Below, piece by piece: positions 49,634 through 59,342 of a DNA stretch of 64,000 nucleotides. The position numbers and the translations under genes were made by a program. Where the stretch lies: contig JADJOO010000002.1 of the NCBI GenBank assembly GCA_016713725.1, positions 186,001-250,000 on the forward strand. The letters are read 5' to 3'. Source of the DNA: Pseudomonadota bacterium. GTDB lineage: Bacteria > Pseudomonadota > Gammaproteobacteria > Steroidobacterales > Steroidobacteraceae. The stretch's first letter is position 1. Every line of letters begins with the position of its first letter. The notes under the pieces are model-generated. The model was not told the DNA's origin, ran no database searches, and saw nothing but the letters and a program-made list of their open reading frames with translations.

Positions 49634-51945
49634 GGTGTCCTCGACTGCCGCATCGCCGGGTGCGCATCAACGACACCCGGTTCTGCAAATTCGGTTCCGG
49701 CGAGGATAGCGTCGAAGCGGACTTGCTGCTCGCGGCGCACGGGCGACTGCGCCAGCGTCAAACGTTCTTGCTCGCTGCCGCCGATAGCGACGTGATGCAC
49801 GACCAGGCCGTCGGTCGATTGCTCGACCATGAGGGTGTCGCCGTCAGCAGCGGTGAACGAGTGTCGTTCGAACGGCACGATGTCGAGCTCGAGCCGTGCG
49901 GACTGCCCCTGCAGCCGCCACGTGTACCGCCTGCCGCGATCGGTACGCTCGTACGATGCATTGAGGACGCCGGCACCGATCCTTGAATTGAATTCGACGT
50001 CGCCGAATGCCTGCGGCAGCCGCGGCGCCAGGCGGATCACGCCCTGCTCCAGGTCCGGCTGGATACCAAGGAAGCCCTGGTACCAGACGCGCAGTTGCTC
50101 GGCGTTCGACCAGCCCTGCAGGTACGTCCCCGTGAGACGCGGCGCAGTTTCACCGGGATGCGGATAGGCGTCGAGGTTCTCGGGCAATCCACCCACCACG
50201 CCGCGCGTGAGCGCGATTTCGTTCGTGTTCGTGAACAGTCGCCAGGCCAGGTCGGCCTGACCGAGTTCGAGCATGCGCTGGATCGCGATGCCGTTGAGCC
50301 AGGGCCAGACTGCGCCGTTATGGTAGGCCGCATCCTTGTGATAGTGCTCAGGCGCCAGGTGGTACGGATGAAAGCCGGGATCGCCTTGATCGAGCGTCGC
50401 AACGCCCCACGGGTAAACCAGGGCTTCCCAGGCTTGCCGGGCTGCGCGCGCGGCATCGTCCGGTTGGTCCAGCAGCTGCAGACTGAACAGCGCGTTCGGC
50501 CGCACCTGCAGATTCGGGACGTCGCGTGCATCGAGATGATCGGCCATGCGGCCAGTTGCCGGGTCCACGAAATCGTGCGCGAACCGGTTGCGTAGCCGAT
50601 CGGCGGCCGTGGACCAGCGCGTTGCCGATTCCCTGTCACCCAGCGCAGCCGCGAATTCCGCGCCGGCCCGCAGTTGCTCGTACCACAGCGCCTGGATGTC
50701 GTTGGCGCGCGTACTGCGCGGCGAATACGCAACCTTGTCGGGTTCACGGCGCGCGTCCATCCACGTTTCGTTGTCCGCGTGCACGAGGTAACCAGACGCA
50801 TCGGTGAAGTTCGCAAGCGCACCCTCGATGCTGGCCTGCACGTTCGGATACAACTCGGCCACGATCGAACGATCGCCCGTGTAGCGCACGTAGTCACGCA
50901 CTGCGATGACCCAGCGCGGTGTTCCGTCCGTCGTGTGGTAATCGATGCTGCCGGGTTTGACGATGTTGGGCAGGCGCCCATAGAAGGGGGACGAGCGATC
51001 GAGGTCCTGGAAATCTGCAAACGCAGTCAGGATGGCACGGGCCTCGTCGAAATGACCCGTGACCAGCGTGGCGCCGGGCAGCGAGATGAAACTGTCGCGA
51101 CCCCAGTACTCGTTGAACCACGGCAGCCCGGCGTAGATGCCGTCGCCGCGCTGGCGGGTCACCAGCGAATCCGTCGTCAGCCGCAGCCAGAGGATGGCCT
51201 CCGTCAGCCGGGGGTCGTCGCTCCAGAAGTAATGATTGCCACCGACGACGGCCGCCAGTCGCGCGCGCCGAGCTTCCTCCCATGCAGGTGCTTCCACGAC
51301 CGCACGTTCCCATACCACGCGGGCGGCGGCACTCGAGGAGCCAACGGCGATCAGGAAGCGATTGCCGCTGCGACCCACGACGATGTGATCAGCTGTGCTC
51401 GAGACGCCGTCCTGCGTGGCCGTGAATTCGTCGATGCCAGATCCGCTTTGCACGCGCGAGACGGTGTCACCCAGGAGCTGTAACGTCACGTCACCTTTGG
51501 CGCCACCGACTTCCACCTCCACCACGTCCTGCCCGTCGAACAGGCGCAGCGTCTCGGTGATCCCCTGTGGATAGGTGCGGAGCAATGCATCCGGCCTCAC
51601 GATTACCGTGGCCAGCTGCGGTTCGAGCGCTGTTCCGGCAACGATCAGCCGGTAGTCGCTGAAGATGCGCCGACCCGCAATGTTGAAGCCGCGAAAGTAC
51701 GCGTGCTCGGGGTGATCATTGCGATGTGATTGCGTGTAGTAGTACGCGGACCGCTTGTTGGTGAAGGAAACAGCGCGGTTTTCGTCCGCGCTGACTGGGA
51801 TCGCCAGCGAGTCGAGCGTTATGACACGGGCCGTCGGCGGTGACGCAGGGGGCTGCGGCAAGGAATGGCAGGCAACCAGCAGCATGCTGGCCGCGATACA
51901 CGCCCAGGCCGGTGAAGTGCAGGGCATTGGCATTCGAGGAACCAT
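49630..51945 (-). CDS. Exported lipoprotein glycosidase, GDE/amylo-alpha-1,6-glucosidase type
   Basis: This protein of about 771 residues starts at one of three close ATGs (51945, 51933, 51927). A lipoprotein signal ends LLVAC. The N-terminal part is a beta-sandwich. The C-terminal (alpha/alpha)6 barrel matches the glycogen-debranching GDE_C family: GLPWFNEYWGRDSFISLPG near residue 275, DYHTTDGTPRW, and YHNGAVWPWLNGIA near residue 555, which carry probable catalytic acids. It would act on the periplasmic face on branched glucans or other alpha-glycosides, complementing the distant starch operons. The stop overlaps the methyltransferase start. The substrate is inferred. Confidence 0.85.
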   Translation of the reverse strand: MVPRMPMPCTSPAWACIAASMLLVACHSLPQPPASPPTARVITLDSLAIPVSADENRAVSFTNKRSAYYYTQSHRNDHPEHAYFRGFNIAGRRIFSDYRLIVAGTALEPQLATVIVRPDALLRTYPQGITETLRLFDGQDVVEVEVGGAKGDVTLQLLGDTVSRVQSGSGIDEFTATQDGVSSTADHIVVGRSGNRFLIAVGSSSAAARVVWERAVVEAPAWEEARRARLAAVVGGNHYFWSDDPRLTEAILWLRLTTDSLVTRQRGDGIYAGLPWFNEYWGRDSFISLPGATLVTGHFDEARAILTAFADFQDLDRSSPFYGRLPNIVKPGSIDYHTTDGTPRWVIAVRDYVRYTGDRSIVAELYPNVQASIEGALANFTDASGYLVHADNETWMDARREPDKVAYSPRSTRANDIQALWYEQLRAGAEFAAALGDRESATRWSTAADRLRNRFAHDFVDPATGRMADHLDARDVPNLQVRPNALFSLQLLDQPDDAARAARQAWEALVYPWGVATLDQGDPGFHPYHLAPEHYHKDAAYHNGAVWPWLNGIAIQRMLELGQADLAWRLFTNTNEIALTRGVVGGLPENLDAYPHPGETAPRLTGTYLQGWSNAEQLRVWYQGFLGIQPDLEQGVIRLAPRLPQAFGDVEFNSRIGAGVLNASYERTDRGRRYTWRLQGQSARLELDIVPFERHSFTAADGDTLMVEQSTDGLVVHHVAIGGSEQERLTLAQSPVRREQQVRFDAILAGTEFAEPGVVDAHPAMRQSRTP

Positions 51946-52086
51946 ATCGAAAAGCGCTGGACCTGTCCCGCGCAACCGGCGGTGCCGGGCGCGGCGCAAT
52001 TCCGGGAAAAGACGGGTTCGGAGTATCCTTGCGCCAGCATCAGCGAGACCCGGACGCCCGGGTTTCGAATATCCCGGGATCCGCTC

Positions 52087-54549
52087 ATGACCACTCCTCC
52101 CTCGCTGCCCAGGCATGCCCGTGTCGTCATCGTCGGTGGTGGCGTCATCGGCACGTCGACCGCGTATCACCTGGCGTTGATGGGATGGCAGGACATCGTG
52201 CTGCTCGAGCGCCACCAGCTCACCGCGGGCACCACCTGGCACGCGGCCGGACTCATGGTCACGTACGGATCGACCTCGGAAACGTCGACCGAACTCCGCA
52301 AGTACACGCGCGACCTCTATGGCCGGCTCGAAGCCGAGACTGGGCAGGCGACCGGCTTCATGCCGATCGGCTTCATCGAAGTCGCCTCCGACCAGGACCG
52401 TCTCGAGGAGTTCCGACGCGTCGCCGCATTCAATCGCTACTGCGGCATCGACGTGCAGGAGATCTCGCCGCGCCAGGTGCAGGAACTCTTCCCGCTCGCA
52501 AAGGTCGACGACATCGAAGCCGGCTTCTACGTGAAGGAAGACGGCCGCGTGAATCCGGTCGACGTCACGATGGCACTCGGCAAAGGCGCACGCATGCGCG
52601 GCGTGAAGATCCTCGAAGGCGTGCCGGCGACCGGGGTGCTGCAGAAGAACGGACGTGTCACCGGGGTGAGCACGCCGTACGGCGACATCCAGACCGACTG
52701 CGTCGTGAACTGCGCCGGCCTGTGGGCACGCGAGCTGGGCGCGTTGTCGGGCGTGGCGATCTCGAACCAGGCAGCCGAGCACTACTACCTGGTCACCGAG
52801 GCGATCAAGGACCTGCCGCAGAACATGCCGGTGCTCGAGGATCCATCCGCGTACGGCTATTACCGCCAGGAAGGTGGCGGCCTGATGGTCGGCCTGTTCG
52901 AGCCGGTGTGCGCGCCGTGGAAGATCGATGGCGCGCCGACGGATGCGCCCTACCTCGACCTCGAACCCGACTGGGAGCGCATGGGCCCGTACCTCGAGAC
53001 CGCGATGTCGCGCGTCCCGGTCACGAGCCAGGTCGGCATGAAGAAGTTCTTCTGCGGCCCCGAGAGTTTCACGCCCGACCTGAAGCCGATCGTCGGCGAG
53101 GCGCCCGAACTGCGCGGCTACTTCGTTGCGGCTGGACTCAATTCCATCGGCATCCTGACGGGCGGCGGCCTCGGCCGCGTAATGGCGCACTGGATCATCA
53201 ACGGCCTGCCCGACGTCGACGTCACCGGCATGAACATCGATCGCGTGCTGCCGTTCCAGGCCAATCCGCAGTACCGGCGTTCGCGCACGGTGGAATCGCT
53301 GGGCATGGTCTACAAGTGCCACTACCCGACGCACACGCTGAAGACCGCACGGGGCGCACGGCGTTCGCCGTTCCACGACCGGCTGGCGGCGCAGGGCGCG
53401 TATTTCATCGAGACCAGCGGTTGGGAATCGCCCGGCTGGTATGCAGGCGCGGGCCGGATCGCGGAACCCGGTCCGGACACGTGGGGCCGTCCGGCCTGGT
53501 GGGGCCGATGGCAAGCCGAACACCGCGCGGCGCGCGAGAACGTGATCGTCATGGACATGTCGTTCATGGGCAAGTTCATGGTGCAGGGTCGCGATGCCGG
53601 TCACTGCCTGAACCGGATTTCAGCGAACAACGTCGACGGCGCCATGGGCGAGATCACCTATACGCAGTGGCTCAATGCGCTGGGCAGGCTCGAGGCCGAC
53701 CTGACCGTCACCAAGCTGGCGGATGACAGGTTCTTCGTCGTCGTCACCGACACGATGGTTCGCCACGCCGAAACCTGGATGAAGCGCAACATTCCGGACG
53801 GCGCGCACGCATTCGTCACGGATGTCACCTCGGGTTACGGACAGCTCAACGTGCAGGGTCCGCGCTCGCGCGACTTGCTGCAGTCATTGACGAGCATCGA
53901 CCTGTCCAACGCGGCATTCCCGTTCCGCGCCGCACGTGAGATCGACATCGGGTATGCGCGCGTGCTGTGCACCCGCATCACGTACCTTGGTGAACTGGGG
54001 TACGAGCTGTTCATTCCTACGGACCAGGCCGCGCACGTGTACGACCAGGTCGTGGCGGCCGGCGAGAAGTTCGGTGTGGTGCACGCGGGGCTGCGCGCGC
54101 TCGGCAGCCTGCGCATGGAAAAGGGGTATCGCGACTACGGGCACGACCTCGACAACACCGACGATCCGTACGAGACCGGGCTGGGCTTTGCGGTCGACCT
54201 GAAGAAGCCCGACGGCTTCATCGGCAAGGAAGCGCTGTTGGAACGCAAGGCGAAGGGTCCACTGCAGCGGCGCCTGGTGTCGATACTCGTCAAGGATCCG
54301 GAGCCGCAGATGTTCCACGCCGAAATCGTGCGCCGCGACGGGAAGGCCGTTGGCTATGTGCGAGCGGCATCGTATGGCCACACGCTCGGCGGCGCGGTTG
54401 GGCTGGCATTCCTCGAGCCGAAGCAGACAGTCGACGAAACCTACCTGACGTCGGGCACCTGGGAAGTCGAGATCGCCGGCAAGCGCTACCCCGCCGTCGT
54501 CTCCGCGCGTCCGCTGTACGACCCCAGGGCCGAACGAACGAAGATGTGA
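52087..54549 (+). CDS. Dimethylglycine/sarcosine dehydrogenase-like flavoprotein
   Basis: This 820-residue enzyme starts at ATG 52087. Its domain order is DAO-type FAD domain (ARVVIVGGGVIGTSTAYHLA near residue 11), FAO_M, and the aminomethyltransferase GCV_T with its C-terminal barrel (SGYGQLNVQGPRSRDLL near residue 580; YELFIP and KGYRDYGHDL follow). The TTWHAAGL segment matches the site of covalent FAD attachment at His in dimethylglycine dehydrogenases. These enzymes demethylate N-methyl glycine derivatives, passing one carbon to tetrahydrofolate. No neighbouring folate or betaine genes are present. Start is preceded by GGGAT. Confidence 0.9.
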   Translation: MTTPPSLPRHARVVIVGGGVIGTSTAYHLALMGWQDIVLLERHQLTAGTTWHAAGLMVTYGSTSETSTELRKYTRDLYGRLEAETGQATGFMPIGFIEVASDQDRLEEFRRVAAFNRYCGIDVQEISPRQVQELFPLAKVDDIEAGFYVKEDGRVNPVDVTMALGKGARMRGVKILEGVPATGVLQKNGRVTGVSTPYGDIQTDCVVNCAGLWARELGALSGVAISNQAAEHYYLVTEAIKDLPQNMPVLEDPSAYGYYRQEGGGLMVGLFEPVCAPWKIDGAPTDAPYLDLEPDWERMGPYLETAMSRVPVTSQVGMKKFFCGPESFTPDLKPIVGEAPELRGYFVAAGLNSIGILTGGGLGRVMAHWIINGLPDVDVTGMNIDRVLPFQANPQYRRSRTVESLGMVYKCHYPTHTLKTARGARRSPFHDRLAAQGAYFIETSGWESPGWYAGAGRIAEPGPDTWGRPAWWGRWQAEHRAARENVIVMDMSFMGKFMVQGRDAGHCLNRISANNVDGAMGEITYTQWLNALGRLEADLTVTKLADDRFFVVVTDTMVRHAETWMKRNIPDGAHAFVTDVTSGYGQLNVQGPRSRDLLQSLTSIDLSNAAFPFRAAREIDIGYARVLCTRITYLGELGYELFIPTDQAAHVYDQVVAAGEKFGVVHAGLRALGSLRMEKGYRDYGHDLDNTDDPYETGLGFAVDLKKPDGFIGKEALLERKAKGPLQRRLVSILVKDPEPQMFHAEIVRRDGKAVGYVRAASYGHTLGGAVGLAFLEPKQTVDETYLTSGTWEVEIAGKRYPAVVSARPLYDPRAERTKM

Positions 54550-54656
54550 CGCCGTTGACGAAGAGTCAAACCATTGGCCGCGGGAACGATTCCTCTTTGC
54601 AAGCGGTCTTAATCAACGTCGTGACAGGAAACCACTCCCCGAGGAGCGCCGCAGCG

Positions 54657-55304
54657 ATGATTCGACGTGTAGGAACTGCCCTGGTTGGCGCGGCGGTGCT
54701 CGCTGCACTGGCTGGCTGCGCTTACCAGGAATCGTTCGGCCTGCCGGACCTGACACCGCGCGGCGCGGCTCCGGGCGCGCACGTCTACCCGAACTACGGG
54801 TACGGCTATGGCACCGGCTACCCCAGCGGGTACCATCCTGGCTACGGCGTCGTCTACGGCTATGCCAACCCCTATTACGCGGCGCAGGGGCCGTATCCGT
54901 ACGGCTACGGTTACCCGTACAACTCCTATCCGCGGTACCTCGTTGCGCCGTGTGCCGACAGCAATCGCGATGGCCATTGCGACACTAAACCGCCGAGGCA
55001 GCACCACGACCGCGACCCGCGCGGCCGCGACAACGACGACCATCCGGTTCCACCTCACCGCGGTGACCGCGGCGAAGTACCACGCGCGAGGAACGGCAAC
55101 GGTCGTGACGTTGCGCCGAACGCTCAACGGCGAGCGGCGCCTGTTCCCGCGCCTGTCCTCCAGCAACCTGCGCCGGTTCGGCCCGAAACCCGCCGCACGA
55201 CGCCATCGGAAGTGCCGGGTCAGCGGGGACCTCGTGCAGGCAGCGGACGCGCATCCACGACCGGCAACGACGTCGCGTCGGCGCCTCCCAGGCAAGAACC
55301 CTGA
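54657..55304 (+). CDS. Tyr/Gly-rich lipoprotein with Arg/Pro-rich tail
   Basis: This 215-residue lipoprotein starts at ATG 54657 with GAGGAG upstream. The lipobox LAGC gives an acylated cysteine near residue 22. Residues 47-95 are a low-complexity Tyr-Gly-Pro repeat (YGYGTGYPSGYHPGYG). After CADSNRDGHCD (a short acidic, calcium-like motif) comes a His/Arg/Asp-rich and then Pro/Arg-rich tail. No family was recognised. It may be an envelope structural or matrix protein. Its 3' end lies 33 bases before the next gene. Confidence 0.7.
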   Translation: MIRRVGTALVGAAVLAALAGCAYQESFGLPDLTPRGAAPGAHVYPNYGYGYGTGYPSGYHPGYGVVYGYANPYYAAQGPYPYGYGYPYNSYPRYLVAPCADSNRDGHCDTKPPRQHHDRDPRGRDNDDHPVPPHRGDRGEVPRARNGNGRDVAPNAQRRAAPVPAPVLQQPAPVRPETRRTTPSEVPGQRGPRAGSGRASTTGNDVASAPPRQEP

Positions 55305-55337
55305 GCCCCCGGGGGTGTCCTCGTCGATAATGGCTCG

Positions 55338-56978
55338 ATGACGACGCCTGCGAGGAAAAGGAGCCTGCAGCCCAGCACGCTTCGCATTGGCCACCGTTAT
55401 CGGACCTCGCGGCTCAATGGCCCTTATGACGCGCTGATCATCGGCTCCGGCATTGGCGGACTGACCACGGCCGCGCTGCTGTCCGAACTCGGCTGGCGCG
55501 TCGCGGTCCTCGAGCAGCACTACACGGCCGGCGGCGCCACGCACAGCTACGAGCGCAACGGTTACGAGTGGGACGTCGGCGTGCACTACATCGGCGACAT
55601 GGGTGGCGCCACGATGTCGCGCCGGCTCATGGATTTCCTGACGCAGGGCAAGGTCCAGTGGGCGCCCATGGACGCACACTACGATCGCTTCTTCATTGGC
55701 GACCGAACTTACGATGCGGTCGCGGGCAGCGCCGAGTTTCGCGACAACCTGCTCGCGCACTTTCCGCGCGAGGCTGCCGCGATCGATCGCTACCTCGAGC
55801 TGCTGCGCGAGGTCGCGCGCGGCATGCGCACGTTCACACTGGATCGAACGCTGCCGGCGTGGGCTGCCACGCTGGCTGGGCCGATCCTCCGGCGTCGCTT
55901 GCCCCGTACTTTCCAGCGCACGACATGGGAAGTCCTCTCGGAGCTGACTTCCGACCCGGAACTGATCGCAGTGCTGACCGGCCAGTGGGGCGACCTGGGG
56001 CTGCCGCCGAAGCGATCGTCGTTCGTGATGCAGGCGATGATCGCGCGGCACTACATGCACGGCGGCTTCTATCCGGTGGGTGGCGCCTGGCGCATCGGCG
56101 AAGCGATCCTGCCCCGCATCCGTGCCGCTGGTGGCGAAGTGTTCACCTACGCGCGCGTCGATGAAGTGCTGCTGCGCGACGGCAAGGTGAGCGGCGTGCG
56201 CATGGCGGACGGTCACGTGATCGACTGCAGGGTCGTGATCTCGGACGCTGGAGCAATCAACACCTTCACGAAACTGCTGCCGTCACAGGTAGTGCAGGAA
56301 CACGGCTACGACAACCTGCTCAGGACCGTGAAGCCAAGCATCGGCCACCTCGGCGTTTACATCGGCCTGCGGGGAACGGCGCAGGACCTCGGCTTGCCGA
56401 AGACCAACTACTGGATCTACCCGGGCGGCAACGATTACGACGGCGCGATCGACCGCTTTCTGCAGGATCCGCACGGTCCGTTTCCGGTCGTGTACCTGTC
56501 GTTTCCTTCGGCGAAGGATCCCTCGTTCGAACGGCGTCATCCAGGTCGTTCGACGATCGAGATCGTTGCGCCCGCACCTTACGAAATCTTCGAGCAATGG
56601 GCGGGCAGCACCTGGGGCAAGCGCGGCGACGATTACGACGCACTGAAGCAATCGTATGGCGAACGCCTGCTCGAGCATCTCTACGACAAGGTGCCGCAGG
56701 TGCGCGGGCGCGTCGATTACTGGGAAGTGTCGACACCCCTGTCAATGCGGCACTTCTGTGGCTACGGTCGCGGCGAACTCTACGGGCTGGACCACGATCC
56801 CGAACGCTTCCGGCAGGACTGGTTGCGCCCGCGCACTCGCATCAAGGGACTCTGGCTCACCGGGCAGGACGTGATGTCGTGCGGCGTCGCAGGCGCCATG
56901 ATGGGTGGCATGGCGTCTGCAGCGGCAATTGCGGGGCCGCGGCGAATGGTCCCGATGATGAAGCGGATCTTCGGCTGA
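55338..56978 (+). CDS. RetSat/CrtI-like FAD-dependent oxidoreductase
   Basis: This 546-residue flavoprotein belongs to the carotenoid isomerase/phytoene desaturase/retinol saturase superfamily. It starts at ATG 55338. The FAD motif ALIIGSGIGGLTTAALL lies near residue 32 with LEQHYTAGGATHSY behind it; the C-terminal motif LWLTGQDVMSCGVAGAMMGG closes the fold. The closest pattern is all-trans-retinol 13,14-reductase. No carotenoid genes are adjacent, so the substrate is unknown. The 3' end converges on a cytochrome gene only 24 bases away. Confidence 0.85.
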   Translation: MTTPARKRSLQPSTLRIGHRYRTSRLNGPYDALIIGSGIGGLTTAALLSELGWRVAVLEQHYTAGGATHSYERNGYEWDVGVHYIGDMGGATMSRRLMDFLTQGKVQWAPMDAHYDRFFIGDRTYDAVAGSAEFRDNLLAHFPREAAAIDRYLELLREVARGMRTFTLDRTLPAWAATLAGPILRRRLPRTFQRTTWEVLSELTSDPELIAVLTGQWGDLGLPPKRSSFVMQAMIARHYMHGGFYPVGGAWRIGEAILPRIRAAGGEVFTYARVDEVLLRDGKVSGVRMADGHVIDCRVVISDAGAINTFTKLLPSQVVQEHGYDNLLRTVKPSIGHLGVYIGLRGTAQDLGLPKTNYWIYPGGNDYDGAIDRFLQDPHGPFPVVYLSFPSAKDPSFERRHPGRSTIEIVAPAPYEIFEQWAGSTWGKRGDDYDALKQSYGERLLEHLYDKVPQVRGRVDYWEVSTPLSMRHFCGYGRGELYGLDHDPERFRQDWLRPRTRIKGLWLTGQDVMSCGVAGAMMGGMASAAAIAGPRRMVPMMKRIFG

Positions 56979-57002
56979 ATCCTGCCAGAGACTGCGCTGC
57001 CG

Positions 57003-57485
57003 CTATTTCTCCGGGCCGCTCGGCATCGCCCACTCCCCGGTCTGCGTGTTGAGCTTGTGGCAACTCATGCAGTCGCTCTTGTACGTCGTCACGTAGGCAT
57101 TGTTCGTGCCACCGACGAGGTGCACCAGGTGCAGCAGGCGTGAAAAAGGCGGCGCCTTCTTCGAGCCGGTGTCATGGCAGTCCAGGCACGCACCCGGGAT
57201 GTCCTCGAGCGAGTCGTCCGCGGCGGGATGCTTAGCCTTAAGCGCGAGCCCCGCCGGTGCGCTGGCCTTGCTCTTCGCGAGCAGGCCGGGCTCGATCTTT
57301 CCTGCCGTCCATTGGTTGAGGGCCACGCTCAAGCGCTCGTCTTTGCCCTTGCTCTTGTCGAGCACGTGGCAGCTCACGCAGCCATTCGGGTAGGGATCGA
57401 CAGCCGCGTTGCCGACCGTCGGCAGGGCGCAGAGCGTCGTGACCAGCAGGAACGCAGGCAGAAACTTCCGGGAATGATTGCTCAT
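57003..57485 (-). CDS. Triheme c-type cytochrome
   Basis: This 160-residue exported protein starts at ATG 57485, with GAGGTG upstream. The signal peptide ends GNA-AV near residue 27. Three CxxCH heme sites are visible: C36-H40 (GCVSCH), C100-H104 (CLDCH) and C139-H143 (CMSCH). Extra His residues (HLVHLV) near residue 119 could be distal ligands. It should carry electrons in the periplasm. No dedicated reductase is adjacent; it is transcribed in the same direction as the M19 dipeptidase upstream. Confidence 0.9.
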   Translation of the reverse strand: MSNHSRKFLPAFLLVTTLCALPTVGNAAVDPYPNGCVSCHVLDKSKGKDERLSVALNQWTAGKIEPGLLAKSKASAPAGLALKAKHPAADDSLEDIPGACLDCHDTGSKKAPPFSRLLHLVHLVGGTNNAYVTTYKSDCMSCHKLNTQTGEWAMPSGPEK

Positions 57486-57633
57486 GTCGCACACCTCGTA
57501 ACGTTGGCGCGACGCACATGGCCTGCCGAACCGTGCCGCGGACCAGGGACGGTCAGCGCAAGTCAGCGTCGTACAAGGGCATCATCCGCCCGTCAGCGAA
57601 TGCAGGCAAATGACAGGCCCGGGCTGATCGAGC

Positions 57634-58964
57634 TCATGGGCGGGGCGCAACCTGCAGCAGCGCCTCGGAGGGTGGTCGCGCCGCCTGGAGTCGTGCCGCA
57701 ACCTGCTCGGCCTGTTCCATCACGCGCAACACGTTCAACCCTGCGAGCTTTGCGACGTCCGCATCCGTCCATCCCCGACGCATCAGTTCCACCAGCAACG
57801 CCGGATACCGGTCCACTGCCTCCAGGCCTTTCGGTGCCACGGGAATGCCGTCGAAGTCGGAACCGATGCCGACGTTGTCGATCCCCGCAATCTTGCGGAT
57901 GTGTTCGACGTGATCGGCGACTTCTGACAGGGTCACGACCGGCTGCGGATGCGCCGCCTCCCAGGCTTCGAGTGCTGCCTTCGCCCTTTCAGGTTGGCCG
58001 ATGTACAGCCCCGCATACGGCGGAGAGTTGTAGCGTGTCTGTTCGGCAGCGTGATCTGCCATCCATTGATTCGCGGCCTCGGAGACGTAAGCCGGATAAA
58101 AATTCACCATCACCACGCCACCGTTCTTCGCAACCAGGCGCAGGACGTCGTCGGATACGTTGCGCGGGTGACTGTTGATCGCCCGTGCCGAAGAGTGGAG
58201 AAGATCACCGGTGCTGCGGTGACAGCGAGCACGTCCTTCATCCCTTCTGGCGAGACGTGACTCAGGTCGATGAGCATGCCCAGCCGGTTCATTTCCCTGA
58301 CCACCTCCAGGCCGAATGGCGTCAATCCGTCATGCGTCGGAGTGTCGGTTGCTGCGTCGGCCCAGTCCGTGTTCCGGGTGTGCGTCAGCGTCATGTAGCG
58401 CGCGCCAAGGTCGTGCATCGACCGTAACGTCGCCAGCGAGTTGTTGATCGAATGCCCGCCTTCGAGGCCGATCAACGACGCGATCTTTCCCGATCGATGA
58501 ATGCGACGAATGTCGGCCGCCGTGTATGCCATGTGGAAATCGGCGGGATACATCGCAACCATTCGCTTGACGAGATCGATCTGCTCGAGCGTCGCCTGGA
58601 CCGCGTCATTGCCCTTGAGCTCCGTCGGCACCCAGACCGACCAGAACTGCCCACCCACGCGACCTGCGCGCAGTCGCGGGACGTCCGTCATCAAAGGCGC
58701 ACCGCCTTCTGGCACTGGAAGTTTCGCGGTATCCGACCCCAGGTCGATCGTGGCGAGGCGATCCTTCGATCGTTCACGCAGTTCCCACGGCAGGTCGTTG
58801 TGACCATCGATGAGCGGCGTTGCTGCGAGCACCCGGTCCACACGGCCGGCAAAGTCGTGGTCGGCTGCGTCGACCACGCCCGAGACTGCGACCAGGATAC
58901 CCAGCACCGCCACTGCGACGGCCTGACGCCCGGTCCGTCGAACCACGAAGGAAAGCCTGGGCAT
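57634..58964 (-). CDS. M19 membrane (renal) dipeptidase, one frameshift
   Basis: This exported zinc dipeptidase of about 443 residues starts at ATG 58964 with GGTGACC upstream. A signal/anchor lies at residues 10-32. Metal-site motifs are DGHNDLPW (HxD), GLEGGHS (bridging Glu), IDLSHVS, and IGSDFDG. The written frame breaks near 58197. Adding one C to TTCTCCACTC gives FSHSSARAINSHPRNVSDD, which supplies the second His pair, and the gene then runs to 57634. It cleaves dipeptides in the periplasm. The break is probably an error. Confidence 0.9.
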
Positions 58965-59342
58965 TCTGGTCACCGGACCGTAAGAAGAACGCGTCAGGAT
59001 AGTCGAAGCAGACGACGTCTTCATCGTCACGCAGGGACTGCCGGCCATTGCGAACGAATGAACGAAGCCAGGATCAGGGTCAACGGGTGGCTTCGCAGAA
59101 CTTGCTGCGCCCACGGCTCGCCCAATCGGAGGCGGCCAGGATGATCCCGATGCGATTCCAGCTATTCATGGTCTGCTCCGGCAGCAATCCTGCGACCGTT
59201 GGCGGCGCAGAGACCTGCCGACCGCTGGACAACACCCGGCATGGCGCGTTTCGCTGCGCGACCGCGTGCCGGAATCGGCAATTACCCTGATTGTTTCGGC
59301 TGCAAGCTTCGGGCAAAACCGCAGCAGCACAGGGGGAAAAGG
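58965..59342. other. Divergent intergenic region between dipeptidase and sudB
   Basis: This 378-base gap separates the dipeptidase (leftward) and sudB (rightward) starts. Promoters for both must be here. I see no RNA gene or repeat; short frames inside it have no recognisable protein. Confidence 0.5.

Noticed and set aside
51946..53604. 5' extension of the glycosidase frame into the dimethylglycine-dehydrogenase gene
   Set aside because: The lipoprotein signal and the family homology begin near 51945; the extension is antisense to a strongly supported gene.
54555..54569. TTGAC-GAAGA-GTCAA inverted repeat as an operator
   Set aside because: Arms are only five bases and the left one could be a chance -35-like hexamer; too weak to report.
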